DNA from: Lycium barbarum
Lineage: Eukaryota; Streptophyta; Magnoliopsida; Solanales; Solanaceae
NCBI RefSeq assembly: GCF_019175385.1
Contig: NC_083337.1
Location: 18,647,885-18,711,884, forward strand
DNA: 64,000 nucleotides
Direction of reading: 5' to 3'
Shown here: one piece after another, positions 22,782-35,905 of the stretch
How the letters are laid out: the number at the start of each line of letters is the position of its first letter
How positions within the stretch are numbered: the first letter of the stretch is position 1
Program-made: the position numbers and the translations under genes
Notes under the pieces: generated by a model
The model's input: only the letters and a program-made list of their open reading frames with translations
Told to the model about the DNA's origin: nothing
Database searches by the model: none

Positions 22782-25700
22782 TTACATTTTGCAATGGATG
22801 AGATCCCTTGTGCTTCCAATTTGATACTTGTACTTCAGGATTTGAGGGACTAGGTTCCTTCGTTTGGATCCATCATTTACTTCATCAGAGGCTTGACTTT
22901 CATGATTGGTCTGTCGAGCCTCAGGGGTACCTGATACAGCATCAGCTACCCAATGTTCAGCTTCGAGTGGAGTGATGGAGGGACCAGGTTCTTGTGTACC
23001 TTTTAGAGATTCCGCTACATCTTCCTCATTGCTCTGCTTGACATGGATCATCAATTCAACCTTTCCATTTGAGATTTCTATGGCTTCATCAGGAACTTTA
23101 GAAAATTCCCCATCTTCACCTTCATTAGCATGTTTCCCTTTGTCACCCAATTCATTTGATTCATCAAAGATTACATACACACTTTCTTCTACACATTGAG
23201 TTCTCTTGTTGTGAACCTTGTAGGCCTTCCTATGAGCAGAATAAAAGATTCCTTCATTGCTTTTAGCATCAAACTTCCCCAAGGGCTCCTTACCATTGTT
23301 GAGGACAAAACATTTGCAACCAAAAGTTCTTAGGTAGTAAGCTTGGGTTTTCTCCCATTGAGTAGTTCATAAGGAGTCTTCTCAAGCAGGACCTGATCAT
23401 ACACCTATAAATCAAGTGACAGGCAGTGTTGATAGCTTCAATCCAAAAACGATTTGACACACCACTAGCTATCAACATTATTCTATCCATATCTTCAAGT
23501 GTTCTGCTCTTCCTTTCCACAACACTATTTTGTTAAGGTATTCTTGGTGCAAAAAGTTGTGACTTTGTCACGAACCAAATTAGGTCGCACGGGCACCTAA
23601 TATTTCCCCCATCGGTAGGTGAACCCTTATTCTCAAACCAACCTCATTTTTATAAAAGTAAGAAGAATTCAACACCAAATCACTTTATAAATTAGTAAGC
23701 GGAAATAATACAAGGTTACTTATTAACAATTTTCCCAAAATTGGGTCTAGACTAGTACAAGAGCTTCTAAGATTTACAACTCAATAATTACAACAAAATG
23801 CGACTCAACCTCGTTCTAGAATGGAAATAACATAAGTTTTCAAGATATGCACCGCATGACTCGCGGAAGCTACCAATCCCTGGTTTTCAAACCTGTAACA
23901 CCCTACATCCAAAGTAGGATGTATCAAGAGCAGTATCAGTACAACACTCGTGCTGGTAAGCATCATAGGCCGACAATGATTAGAAGATCATAATGACAAA
24001 TAGAAGTCAACAGATAATTATGGTAGGTAGTAACTCAGTCATTGTACATATCTAAGCGGGGAAGGGGTTCACACGAAGGGCAATCTCAGTATTCAAGTCT
24101 AAATAGATGCTCCTACTTCCCAACTTTCCCTAAACCTACAACAACCGGATTCAAATATAAGATTCAGGTATAACTTGAAAACGCATCTTTACTCACAAAC
24201 CAAATACATAACCTATGCCATGAGGAGAACTACACGAACACTAAGGAAATCCCATACTACAATGCTATCTAACATACTTAAAGGAAGACATTGAGGAGTA
24301 AACATGCTTGGAATCAAGTATACGTAAAAACACAGCCAACTCACACGTATTATGCTACACAATCGCCAAATCTCAACCTATAATGAAGCATCTAAACCCA
24401 AGTGTGTCAATATCAATAGCCCTCAAATCACAAGTCATCATCACAACAAGGAACCATAGAAAAAGATGAGATGCAATGCAATAAAGTCTGTATCATGAAT
24501 GCAATCTTTGTACAACATGTCCCGGACGTAATATCTTCATGTCTCAAGGGTCATGACCCATGATGGACCCGCGAAGTCTATGTACCAGTCATTCTGCACA
24601 CAGCCCAGGGATGACTTCAATATCCAATATGTCTCGAAATCACAGAAGTTTCCTTCTCATTTACTATCGTCAGTACCAATAACAGGCAATATCAATATGT
24701 CATGGAAATGAGTATGAATGCTATGCAAGTGCAACATCAATGCATCATATCAATCTCAATCGTGTCCCACATAGCCACATATCACAACAGTACTATCATC
24801 AATACTTTCCTCTATCCATGATAACGTCAAGATAAGTAAAACAGCTGTACCATAAGTCATAACAGGATAACCGACTAACAAGTTCAATATAGCACACGTG
24901 GAGACAAGCCAACAGTCATAACAAGGCAACAAGCCCACAATTAAATAACAGTACCAACCTATGTATTCTATCCCAACTTCATACCCGAAGGCATACATTC
25001 TTTCTCCGAAAGACTAACGAGAAAGTCGACCAGGACATGAGCAGAACCCCACACACAACATAATTCAACATGCTAATCAACGCGTAATTACTAGTCACAC
25101 AACAAGTATTACGGGCGGCTAGCCATATTCAACAAGACTAACCTAAACCTAACCATCCCAACTCCCTATCTGAAGACCTAGACATGATTTCTCCGTTACA
25201 TTCTACCATACATATATGAATTCCTAATGGGAGTCTATCATGAGAAAGTCGTAACCTACCTCGAGGCCGAGCAGGTGCTGCTAACATCCACTTGATCTTC
25301 ATTCTCCATATCCGAAAAGGAAAGCCAGTATGATGGGTCTAGAACGGTAAGAACTTTTTGTAAGTAAGAGTCAAGGATTACGGTATTCAGACCCATTAGA
25401 AATCTAGAGAATTCTATTTATAACTCTAGGCCCATAAGGGTAAAATAAAAAATTTTCCTTAATTAAAGCTTCCTAGGTTTCCATTTATCAATAACTAGAG
25501 TTTTCTATAGGAATCCACACTAATTGAAGTAACAAAGCATTCTTATTTCCAAGTCCCCCAATTTTCAAGAATGTCAAGACTTAACCTATTTTAGAATTAA
25601 TGAAGAAATTAGCATAGAAAGTTAGCCAATTTTCCTAGGGTAAGACTCTAGGTGATTCTTTCAAAAAATGCCATGATTTCAAATTAAGAAGGCCCATTTC

Positions 25701-26864
25701 ACCTTCCTAAGGTGTGAACAAATAGGAAGACTCCATTTTTATTAATCCTTATAAACAAAGCTTAGTAAAAGAAGAAATAGATTCAAGGGAGGTGGATTGA
25801 ATGAGGTTTAAGGGTTACCTTTTCCAAGTTTCCAAGTGGTCCCTCTAGAAATTCCCCAAATGGCGGCTTAGATGAAGGGTTGGGGGAAAAACAGGGTCAA
25901 ATCCTAAAATGAGATTTAAATACTAGGTCTGGCCAGCATTGACCACTATAGCAGCTTATGGTCCGTGGTAGCGATTATCGCTGTGGTGGAAAATATGCCA
26001 CGGTAGCGGCCTCAAATGGATAGGTCTCGTCCACTATAGCAGAGGTGAATTCTGCTGGGGCGGGGCTTCCAGGATTCGACTAGCTCGCTATAACGAGCGT
26101 ATCACCGCTACAGCGGACCCGTTGCAGCAGTCCTCCAACCGCGGTAGTGATGAATTTGTTTCCAGTGACCCCACACAATTTTAATCTCTTTCCATCTCGA
26201 CTACTGGTCAAATTAAATAGAAAAATCCTCCGTGCAACCAACCGTACAATTGATCAAATTTATTTTTAGAAACATTTTACAGAAAGCTCGATAACAGCCA
26301 AGAGGGTCGTTACAGACTTATACCATTCTTAGCATAAAATCCATCAAACTTGGCATTATCAAATTCAGTTCCATGATCAGATCTGATACTCATAATGTGA
26401 TTTCCTAGTTTCACTTGAATTTGTTTCACAAAGGCAATGAACATAGGGAATGTTTCATCCCTAGTTATTAGAAACAGAGTTCAAGTGAATCTGGAGTACT
26501 CATCAACAATCACAATTATGTGTTTCTTTTCTCCTCTGCTTGGAATTCTCATTGGCCCACAAAGATCCATATTGAGAAGATCGAGTGGCCTTGAGGGGCT
26601 TACTTCTTTCTTTGGTTTGAAGGAGGATTTGACCTGCTTCCCTTTTGTGCAATTATCACACGCCTTGTGATCTTTGAACTTGGTCTTTAGTAGCTCACGA
26701 ACCTGGTCCTTCATAATGAGTTTGTTCAGCAAAGAGAAGCTTGCATGTCCCAGTCGTCTATGCCATAGTTCAGCATCATCATCCATGGCACTGAGGTATG
26801 TTAAATCACCCCCATTTCATAACTCAAAATCTGCCACATAGATATTCTTGAACCTTTCTGCTAT
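22782..26864 (-). pseudogene. Copia 1 GAG-pre-integrase and integrase, interrupted
   Basis: The 26786-26481 segment carries the HHCC module (WHRRLGHASFSLLNKL, CDNCTKGKQ) and the start of the catalytic core (LLNMDLCGPMR, first Asp kept). The core then runs into the long LTR at 23576-26314 and resumes at about 23570 with KSRTLEDMDRIMLIASG and WIEAINTACHLIYRC. A variable linker follows at 23282-22782. In life this enzyme would insert the element DNA. It is inactivated by the LTR insertion, by stops near the split and by frameshifts. Confidence 0.75.
23576..26314 (-). mobile_element. Long solo LTR-like unit B2 (TSD GACTT)
   Basis: Starts TGTCACGAACC, ends GGGTCGTTACA, 2739 bp, with GACTT on both sides (23571-23575, 26315-26319). 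It splits the integrase core of copia element 1. The palindrome block lies at about 25925-26145, including CACCGCTACAGCGGACC. A TATTTAAAT-like motif lies next to it on the minus strand near 25915. No internal retroelement domain is present. Confidence 0.87.
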
Positions 26865-27146
26865 TAACACCACTTCACCAGATTTGATGTTAGTGGCGTG
26901 CATGAACAGGACAAGAACTTTACTTCATTTCCCTTATCACAGATTTGAGACACAGTCAACAAGCTATACTTCAAGCCATTCATATAGTACACATTTTCAA
27001 TTACATGGGAGAGTGTCTTGCAAATTTTGCCAACACGATGTACCATTTTTGACTGCTTCATCTCACTTCAGCCTGCAAACAGAGTCACTGATTAGATTTA
27101 GGAATCCAAAATAGCTTGAGTCCCTTATAATGATAGAACGGGTGAA

Positions 27147-27605
27147 TTAAGCTTCTTTTAGTCCATGCAGGCAAAACAATTTTCTTTTTTCGGGGACCAG
27201 GTCCATCAGCTCTGGATTTCTTCTCAATAAAATTCTTGTTTTTTGCAGAGACTGAAATTTGGCTTTACATGTTTCTTTATAGCGGCTAGTCTGACCACAA
27301 TGAGTGCACAACCAATTTTCAGTCGTAGTGACATACTTGCTATGGGGATTATAGGGGGTGTTAGCATTTTGAAATCCAATGCCTTGCCTGCCTCCTCCAT
27401 TACTCTTGTACATAGAAGCAATTACGTCAAAGGACCAGGTCCACTGGAGTGACTTATCAAGCTTAATTTTTACCATTTTCAAATTTTCTTGAAGCTGCTT
27501 ATTCATTTCTAACTCAATAGTGAGACTCATTTTGGTTCTCTTAAGCTCACTTTCAAGCTCAAGCTGAATCTTTGATGTTGGGCCAAAATGCATATATTTA
27601 TCCAT
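27147..27605 (-). pseudogene. Copia 1 gag C-terminus with damaged zinc knuckle
   Basis: A 152-codon open stretch starts with a coiled-coil segment (ELESELKRTKMSLTIELEMN) and ends with the zinc-knuckle relic LCTHCGQTSRYKETCKAK. The CCHC pattern needs His where Arg stands, so zinc binding is probably lost. The protease relic follows at 27146-26864, where NVYYMNGLKYSLLTVSQICD is recognisable but the DSG active-site region is interrupted by stops. The gag N-terminal domain is absent. Confidence 0.7.
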
Positions 27606-27630
27606 TGTTTGTCTAACATCATAGTACTTT

Positions 27631-27861
27631 TAATCGAAATTTGAGTATTAATTATATTGATTTGTGCTTAATATTTTTTTTTACTCTGTAGAAATAAAAC
27701 AGCGTGAAGATTAAGATATTTGAAGTAAAATTGAATAAAACACAGAAGAAAAGAGAAAAAGAAAAGAAAATAAAAGGAAAAGAGGAAGGGAGACAATAAA
27801 GAGACATAATGATTACAACAATGATTAGTGGAATTTACAAATACTCAAAAGAATAAGAATG
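27631..27861. other. Unclassified AT-rich segment, continues at 30651
   Basis: A purine-rich AT stretch with no domain. It was contiguous with 30651-30975 before the long LTR inserted at 27862. Together they may be the remains of another LTR or leader, since 30766-30773 holds a TATA box. Confidence 0.45.
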
Positions 27862-28499
27862 TGTCACACCCCACCCTTGGTAGGGCGTGACTGGCACCCG
27901 ACCCTTTGCTTAGAGCCGAGCGAACCCGCTGGTTCTCAGTATATTCATAGTCTCACTGGACTCTTAAATCACAAGATGAAATGCATAATGAAAGCTTTTC
28001 AAAAACATTTTTTTCGTCTTTCTCAACTCAAGTAAAATTTGTAATCATATGAAGTTTGTAACATAATGCATAATGATACATTGGCTTGCAGAGCCGCTTG
28101 CAAGACTGACATGCTATATACGTGACTCTGTCTTCAAAGTCTCTAACATAAATCAATATACCATAACATAGATACTCTGACTCGGCAACACTCCGGAAGG
28201 AAATAGAGCTCGTCAATCCGGCTGGAACATCTTCTAGCAATATCCTCTACTCATCTGTATACACCTGCGCGGCATGAACGCAGCGTCCACAGGAAGGGAA
28301 GTCAGTACGAGTAATGTACCGAGTATGTAAGGCATGAATAGTAACATAATAAGGGATGTAAAGTATGAATAACAACCGAAGGGAAATATAGAGTGTATCA
28401 TAAGATAAAAGAGTAACCTGTACATATGAGTGCCTCTTAGGGCGGATGCCATGCATGCTAGCTTTCTTTTGAAAAAAAACATATAAATATTTACAAGTA

Positions 28500-28805
28500 A
28501 ACTTCCCGACCATATAGGTACGGTGTAATGTTGCCCGACTATATAGGTACGGTGTAATGCTGCCCGGCCATTTAGGCACGGTGTGATCATCATTAGCCCG
28601 CGTCTAGACCTCCAGCGTCCGGGGTAATCATAAACTGCCCACTGCAGTGGTGTGTCTGCCCGGCCGCCTATTGGACGGCGCGGTGTTATACTGCCCGGCC
28701 ATGTAGGCACGGTGTTATACTGCCCGACCATGTAGGCGCGGTGTTATACTACCCGGCCATGTAGGCACGGTGTTATACTGCCCGGCCATGTAGGCACGGT
28801 GTTAT
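28500..28805. repeat. 29-bp minisatellite in LTR unit A2
   Basis: About seven copies of a roughly 29-bp unit, TGCCCGGCCATGTAGGCACG plus GTGTTATAC. Four adjacent copies lie at the right end and diverged ones at the left. Units differ by point changes. A related 32-bp array occurs at the same place in unit A3 (49796-49925). Confidence 0.85.
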
Positions 28806-30064
28806 TAAAATACATACATAATTATAAAGCATGCATGAGAGCCCAAGTGAAAGCTACAACTCTATCGGAGTGACGTAAGGTCGGTAACCTCCGATCTATA
28901 TTATGGAATAATCATCATTGATATATCTCGCCTCGAAGGGACAATTCATGAGGAGAGACCAACAACAATGAGCAATTCAAGGAAATCATGAAATAAACTC
29001 GGTAATATGATAATAGCATTAAAATCATAAGCTTTGGAACTTCTAGAATCAAAATCATCGTCATCATGCGCATCATAGAAAACATCTCATCTTCTTTATC
29101 CTTATAAAGCATACTCATCTTTAGCGTCATAAAAAAACTCTTGGAATCATGAAACTTTAACTTTTGAGGATAAAGACATTATGGAAAACATCTCATCTTT
29201 AGTATCGTAGGAAACTTTTAAGAATCATGAGTTTCTAACTCTTGGAAATAAGAAGGTTATGGAAACGTATGTGGAATCACAACATAAGAATCCTGCCTTT
29301 GAAAGAAAGGGGCTAGCCTTAACATACCTGTTCGACCTCCTATTAGCTACGCTTATTCGTCCGAGCTTGCAAGTCTACATTTAAGAGGAGTTATACTAAC
29401 GTTAGACCCTTTATTGCACACTTGTTCCAGGTTTCAAATCAAACTATTCTATATTCTGCCGAAAATCGGGCAGCATCTCCCCTGTTTATATGCCTAGCCC
29501 AAAATTACAATTCAGCAACCAATCAACAACAACAACAATACCAACATCAACAACACTATTATCTATGCCAATATATTCGATAAACATCCCACACGATGTT
29601 TTTCAACATACAACAACAATATACACTTCCTTTCATCCCAATCAAGGAGTATAATCTCATCAACACACCAACAATGTTAGATACCATTTCTACGCGTATA
29701 AATCAGCCCAGCCACACGGCTACAACATGTTCAAAACAGCCCATAAACACAACAACTATAACACAACACTTTATGACCCTTCCTCCATAACTATTTTCAC
29801 CTTTCCGGCTTGCTAAACCCTTAAATAAATTCAACATAACAGATAGGATGAATAAAATACCTTACACTTGAATAAACTCAGCCACATCAACTTTCTCCAA
29901 CACCAAACTTAAGTAGAAGAAAGAACAATCACCTTTCGTGGGCTAGTTTGGTGTAATCTTGTTAAATTCTTGATTTATTGGACTATAATGTTTGGGGGAG
30001 GTGTGGAGAAATTTCTAGGACTCTTTGGAATGTTGTTTTGCTGAAAAAACGGGGTTGATGGGGG

Positions 30065-30123
30065 TATTTATACCCCTCCTAGGTCGGTTTCACCGACTTT
30101 CCCAAGTGGGGCCCGCGGGGCCA
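30065..30123 (-). promoter_or_regulatory. TATA box and palindrome block of LTR unit A2
   Basis: On the minus strand, GGCCCCGCGGGCCCC and the stem GTCGGTGAAACCGAC are followed about 10 bases later by GGGGTATAAATACCCC. The TATA box itself sits in a palindrome. Confidence 0.65.
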
Positions 30124-30650
30124 TTTGGCAGCTTAGAGTCCTGATCTTAAAATGGTCATAACTTTTGATCCCGATGTTGTGTGAGGTCCCAAGACCTATG
30201 GTTGGAAATCTCTTTCAATCATCTACAACTTTAATTCTTTGTGTTTTTCCAAATTCCAAACTTATAATAGAGTTTTGGCCCCTCCAAGTCAGGTCATCCG
30301 AAAACGTATTTTTAAATCATCCTTTTGGAGGGCTTATGCCCATATTTGGCTTAAGGGTCCTTCTTAAGATTTGCTCAACTTTCTATGTACTACTCATATC
30401 ACTTTTCATATGTCCCTTACAAAATCCCGACATGTGGGCCCCACCTCAACTTATGGTTACGAGGGCTATCCATCGAGTAATCGTGTTAACTGATTTACTC
30501 CCTACAATCTCCAAATGTCATATATATGTTCTTATGCTCAGATAATATAATCTTCATCCCTAATCCTTGTATAACTATGCTCTCCCTTGAGCTCATACTA
30601 AGCCGTCCACAGTCTTGATAACGCGAAATATTCCAGGGTGTAACAGAATG

Positions 30651-30975
30651 GAAAGAAGCAGCAGTGGTTTGTGTACGAACAATGCACGTGTCCAGCCAAG
30701 TTTTGGTGCTAACTCTTCCTATTTTATTTTGGATAGTTTATTTCGTCTAAGCTTTTTCCTATATCTATAAATAGTTCATAAGACAGGGTTTTTTCAGAAC
30801 TTTGGATAACTTGAAATCGGAGTCCAAAACTTTGGACCTAGAGAGAGCTTGGAGCAGCCGTGGAGACCGTATTTACTGGGTTTTACCTTCTCTTCTCTAT
30901 AATACTTATTTTTACGTTTGGAGATAAATCAAGTTTGGAGATAATGCCAAAGGAGAGCCATAGTGGTCGGATGCA
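30651..30975 (+). other. Unclassified LTR-like segment with TATA box
   Basis: TATAAATA at 30766-30773 is followed by a plausible leader. No homology to the 3' LTR of copia element 2 is apparent, so it is not that element's 5' LTR. Coding similarity to copia begins only near 30976. Confidence 0.45.
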
Positions 30976-33718
30976 TTACTCTTAGCCCTTCCTGTGATCT
31001 AGTTGAAATCTACTTGGTGAATGGACTTAAGTATAACCTGCTAAGCCTCAGTCAACCCTATGATGCTTGGTTCAAAGTCTTGTTCGATGCTATTAAATTC
31101 ACAATGAGTCATGCCGAAAGAAACCTTCTCATCTTTGGTGAAAGAGTAGATAATATCTTTGTTCTCAGTAATATTGATCTACCTACTCTTACTTGTCTTG
31201 CATATATAGCTAGTGATCCATGGTTGTGGCATAGAAAATTAGGACATGCTAGTATGCATACTCTAGAAAAACTGCCTAAGCATGATTTAGTCATAGGACT
31301 TCCTAAACTAAACTTTTCAAAAGATCAAATCTGTGATGCATGTCTATTAGGAAAACAAACTCGTTTATCTTTCAAACCTAAAGACATTGTTACCACCACC
31401 AAACCTCTTCAATTATTGCATATGAATTTATTTGGCCCTACTAGGATTGCTAGTATAAGAGGAAAGAAATATGCTTTTGTTATTATAGATGATTATTCAA
31501 GATTTACTTGGGTTGTATTTTTATCTCAGAAAGATGAGCTTTTCCCCAATTTGAGATTTTATGTAGAAGGGTACAACGTGAGAAGGGATACTTTATCTCA
31601 ACCATTCACAGCGATCACGGGAAAGAATTTGAAAATAGATCTTTTGAAGAATTCTGCGCTCAACAAGTCTACACACAGACATTTTCTTCACCGAGATCTC
31701 CTCAACAAAATAGAGTTGTTGAAAGAAAGAATCGATCACTTCAGGTACTGCCAGAACAATGCTTCCTGAACAAAGGTTGCCTGATCATTTTTGGGCTGAA
31801 GCAGTAAGCATTGCCTGCCGTATTGTGAATCGTTGTTTGATAAGGCCAATTTTGAAGAAAAATCCCTATGAACTCTGGAGAGTGATGAAGACACAAGTGC
31901 TGAAAATGATGATGCAAGAGAAAAGACCTCTGCACCAAAGTCGACTAATGATACTATTGAGTCGACCACTAAGGTACCATAACCTGAACTATCTCAAACT
32001 CAGTAAATTAAAGGAAATCCCAGTCAATAAAAGACTGATAAAACTACTTCAGAGATTTAACAAATAAACATCCCACGAGAATGGAGAAGCGAAGCAAGTT
32101 TTCCAAATGACTTTATTCTTAGAGATCCAAAAGAAAAAATGCAAACCAGATCCTCTGACAAGCAGATAACTGCAGGTGCACTTATATCTCATATGGAACC
32201 CAAGAAAGTTGATGAAGCCTTAAGCGATGACTTTTGGATCAAGGTTATGCAAAACGAACTTGATCAATTTGAAAGGAACCAGGTATGGAAGTTAGTTCCC
32301 AGACCAAAAAAATATCTCTGTCATAGGGATAAAGTGGGTCTTCCGGAATAAACTAACTGAATCTGGGAAAGTCATAAGAAACAAGGCTCAACTACCCCAA
32401 GGCTACTCTCAACAAGAAGGTATTGATTGTGATTAGACCTTTTATCCGGTCACAAGGTTAGAATCTATTCGCATCTTGTTGGCATATGCATCTTTCAGAC
32501 ACTTTAAATTATTTCAGATAGATGTAAAGAGTTCTTTTCTAAATGGATTCACTAAAGAAGAGGTTTTCGTAAAACAGCCTTCGGGATTCCAGAATCCCTC
32601 CTGTCCTAGTCATGTTTTTGAATTAACGAAAGCCCTGTATGGACTCAAACAGGCCCAAGGCCTGGTATGATAGGCGTAGTTCATTTTTATTGAATAATAA
32701 TTTTAAACAAGGAAAGATTGACACTACCCTGTTTATTCAGAAATCGTCAAACTGTATTTTAATTTTTCAAATATATGTTGATGATATTATCTATGGAAGT
32801 TCAGACCCTCTTTTGTGCAAAAATTTTGCTGATCTTATGAAAGGAGAGTTTGAAATGAGTATGATGGGTGAACTCACATTTTTTTAGAACTGCAAATAAG
32901 GCAGTTGACTAATGGAACGTTTGTAAGTCAAACGAAGTACACAAAGGAACTTATAAAGAAGTTCGGTCTGGAAAAGGCAAAGGCTTTTGGAACACCTATG
33001 AGCCCCTCAACGTGTCTTGAAACAGATGCTCCAGGAAAGGATGTCGATGAGAAAACGTGCAATGATAGGATCACTACTATATCTCACTGCAAGTCGATGA
33101 GATATTATGTTCAGCGTATGCAAATGTGCTAGGTTTCACTCGACTCCTAAAGAATCTCATCTTACCTCAGTAAAACGAATCATTCTATATCTCACTGGCA
33201 CTCATGATATTGGACTATGGTATCCTTGGTCTAACAATTTTAATTTAATTGGCTACTCAGATGCTGATTTTGCAGGAGATAAAACAGATAGGACAAGCAC
33301 CAGTGGTACTTGTCAAATATTGGGAGAATCTCTCATCTCTTGGCATAGTAAAAAGCAAACATCTATTTCCCTGTCAACCACTGAGGCTGAATACCTAGCC
33401 TTGGGTAGCTGTGGAACTCAACTTCTATGGATGATGCATCAGTTAATTGATTATGAATTATATTATGCCTCTGTGCCTATTTTTTGTGATAACACTAGTG
33501 CAATTAGTTTGTCCAAATATATCGTGCATCACTCTAGGGCAAAGCATATAGACATTAAACATTATTTCATTCGTGATCAGGTTGAAAATGGCGACTTTGC
33601 ATTAGAATTTGTGGATTCCAAGAATCAACTTGCTAATATTTTTACAAAATCCTCGCTAGAGGAAAGATTTTGTTACCTTAGGGATGCTCTAGGAATTACC
33701 ATCGTTAAAGATTGTTAA
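30976..33718 (+). pseudogene. Copia 2 pol: integrase, RT and RNase H, broken
   Basis: Integrase zinc module WLWHRKLGHASMHTLEKL with CDACLLGKQ, then the core LLHMNLFGPTR, where the first catalytic Asp is Asn, and VIIDDYSRFTWVVFL. A frameshift after LSQKDE corrupts the rest of the core. RT motifs: HFKLFQIDVKSSFLNGFTKE (32476 frame), ALYGLKQAQ, and YVDDIIYGSS (32639 frame). RNase H at 33107-33718 is one open frame of 203 codons with SDADFAG, STSGTCQILGESLISW, STTEAEYLAL, CDNTSAISLS and KHIDIKHYF. The polyprotein would mediate reverse transcription and integration; frameshifts, stops and the D-to-N change make it inactive. Confidence 0.82.
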
Positions 33719-33879
33719 ATATTTTCCTCATATTTTTGTACTTACTGTGTTTACTTGCCTTATATGTTTCTACTTTATTTTTACCTTATGGGTGTTATTT
33801 CTTTTCCAAACATAATAAAAACTAAATAATATATTTTTTACCCTTACTTACCATGTGAACGTACTTCCTGCCTCCTCTT

Positions 33880-35440
33880 TTTACCATCATTGTACCTCTT
33901 CCCAATAAACCCCATTCAATTGATCAGTCACTGCACACCTCTTCCAAGACACCCACTCATCTTCCTCACTTACTCTCTATATTCGCTCTCTTCGCCTGTT
34001 CATTTTCTTTCATCTCCATCACTCTCCAAAAGTTTAAACCCCCTTCATACTGGTCAGAGTAAAGGGAGAATCCTCCAATTGCTGATGTTTCAGTCGTTGG
34101 CTACAAAGCCTTACTGAAACTGAAGACCATGTCACTCTCTCTTGCTCATCGATGATGTCATCGGAAACTTCGTTGACAAAAAGAGAAGTGTTCCCCCTTC
34201 TTCATAAGAGAGCACTTTCAAGTAGTCCAAAATAGAGGTATGTCTGAGTTTGGCCCATAGGACATGCAGCTATTTTGGGGATCTACTGAGAAGACCTGGT
34301 ATAACTTGTCTAAGAAACGTCATATAGCCTAAGGTAGAGTTATTAGCCTTGAACAACTTAAAGATTCTCACTGCAATGTTAGTTCTTTCTTTAAGGCCCA
34401 AAAACTCCCTCTTGTCTTTGCACTTTGTGAACCTGAAGTTTATGAAGAACCTATCAGAATGTTTTATGCAAATCTTAGAATGTCAAAGGATAGTGGAGAA
34501 CTTGAAACTCTTGTGATGGGCACAAGGATTGTGGTGAATGAATTTTTGTTTGAAAAGTGTTTGGTGTTAAGTTTGCTGGAAAGATTGAGTACATGCGGGT
34601 CGGGTGGCCCGAGAATTTTGAAGTGTCGCTTGAAGAAGCCAAGGTTTGAGTCAGAGCCTGGGCTGATTTGTCTGAATTTGGACCTTTAGTCTCTATTTCC
34701 TAATTCGTATTATGGCCCACGTTGCTGCTACTACTCTACTGCCCAGGGTTGGGTCTTTAGCTCTATCACTAACAGGGATGTGTATGTGCTTTACTGTCTC
34801 ATTAAGAAGTACAAAGTCAATTGGGAAAACTGGTTTAAGGAGTACATGCTCAAAAGTGTGTTGTACACTTCACCGTCTTCCAGCCTCACCGTCTTCCAGC
34901 CTCTCTTATGGAATGCTCATCTCTCAAATTCTCAAGGACTTATTTATGGATGTCATTGACTTTCAACCAGTAGAGGTTATAGCATTCTATGATCACCATG
35001 CTTTTTCCAGTATGAAATTTGCTTTTGCAGGGACTAAATGGATAAACAAAGAGGTAGCAAAGCCAAAGAGTGAGCCTGAGCAACATGCTCTACAGGATTT
35101 GAGCCGTGAAGTTGCTAAAGTGAAACTGAGCCTTGCTGCAGTGTCAAATAGTTTGCAGAAGATCCAGGAAACTCTCGACAAAGTGTTAAGCTCCTCAAAA
35201 GAAGTGGGTGCAGATGTTGGAAAGTTGCGAATCAGTATGGAAGGGCTATAGAAGGAAGGGGTCAAGACAGTGAACAAGCTAATCTCAAGAGTCGACTCGC
35301 TGAACAGAGAGACTGCAACCTGAACTTGCCGTGGATGTTCAGAACTCCTACTCTACCCTCTCCCACAACGTTAAAATCTCCTATAATTCCTTCTCCGAAA
35401 GAATCATTAACACCCTCAAATACTTTTGGAGAAGAGCTGC
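33880..35440 (+). pseudogene. Env-like ORF of copia element 2, broken
   Basis: A Ser/Pro-rich N-terminal region (33890-34117) is followed by the conserved block around 34440-34570 (EEPIRMFYANLRMSKDSGEL, then ETLVMGTRIVVNEFL). Segments at 34712-35251 end in a coiled coil (QDLSREVAKVKLSLAAVSNS, LQKIQETLDKVLSSSKEVG). The same family is present as a relic in copia element 1. Its role is unknown. Several frameshifts and an in-frame TAG near 34330 show that it is not functional. Confidence 0.65.
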
Positions 35441-35773
35441 CTAATTTGTGTTAACGTACTGCCTAATTTGTGTTAACATATCTGACTGTTTGAACAATCT
35501 TATCTTGTTTTGCTGGCCATGTTTTGTTATGACTATGGAGGTTTGTTTGTGTCCTCCTTAAAACGATGTGGTTAACCTAGGTTGTTTAACTACCTTATCT
35601 GCCTGTATGTATGCCAGTTTTTTTTTTTTTTTGTGCTTGTTTTCCTTTCTGATGATGTCAAAATGGGGAGAAGAGCTTAAGAACTCAGGGGGAGCACATC
35701 ACCATTGGCCTACAACTCAGGGGGAGCACCATTGTCAGGGAAGTAAATGTCAAACTCCTTTTTAGTTTGTCAT

Positions 35774-35791
35774 CGTCAAAAAGGGAGAGAT
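35774..35791 (+). other. Polypurine tract of copia element 2
   Basis: GTCAAAAAGGGAGAGAT lies directly before the TGTTAG start of the LTR, in the GTCATC context also seen in copia element 1. Confidence 0.7.
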
Positions 35792-35905
35792 TGTTAGCTC
35801 TAAAATTTAAATAATATGTTTTAATGATGTCACTCTTTGTGTAGAAACCAAACACGTACATGATATCACAAAGGAAGGAGGAAGATCATGCTACATCAGT
35901 CAAAG

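Larger units (their letters stand above)
13340..27630 (-). mobile_element. Sirevirus-like copia element 1, degenerate and twice interrupted
   Basis: On the minus strand, from right to left, are a gag remnant with a zinc-knuckle relic, a protease relic, GAG-pre-integrase and integrase, reverse transcriptase, RNase H, an env-like ORF of the Sirevirus type, a polypurine tract and a 3' LTR. The gag-protease-integrase-RT-RNase H order is that of Ty1/copia. The large extra ORF after RNase H is the Sirevirus hallmark. The 5' LTR and gag N-terminus are missing beyond about 27630. Long LTRs inserted at 14939-18429 and 23576-26314. Stops and frameshifts occur in every domain, so it cannot move on its own. 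Confidence 0.8.
27862..30645 (-). mobile_element. Long solo LTR-like unit A2 (TSD GAATG)
   Basis: Starts TGTCACACCCC and ends GGGTGTAACA, 2784 bp, with GAATG on both sides (27857-27861, 30646-30650). Oriented on the minus strand: TATAAATA lies at 30072-30065 with a palindrome block at 30081-30123. It shares the family modules in inverted order (for example GGTAACCTCCGAT near 28885 and GTCAGTACGAGTAATGTACC near 28300). No internal domains. Confidence 0.87.

Noticed and set aside
21164..23520. Endogenous pararetrovirus (caulimovirid) relic, common in Solanaceae
   Set aside because: Domain order and motifs (DVKSAFLN, YVDD, copia-type RNase H, HHCC integrase before RT) are Ty1/copia. No movement or coat-protein motif was seen.
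28500..28805. CRISPR-like array of spaced repeats
   Set aside because: Units are directly adjacent and diverge internally with no unique spacers. The context is a plant LTR, so this is a minisatellite.
30651..30975. 5' LTR of copia element 2
   Set aside because: No similarity to its 3' LTR (35792-39460) and no PBS follows. The copia element is better described as 5'-truncated.
35568..35765. Small hydrophobic frame before the polypurine tract of copia 2
   Set aside because: It contains a translated T-tract and lies in the untranslated region between the env-like ORF and the LTR.
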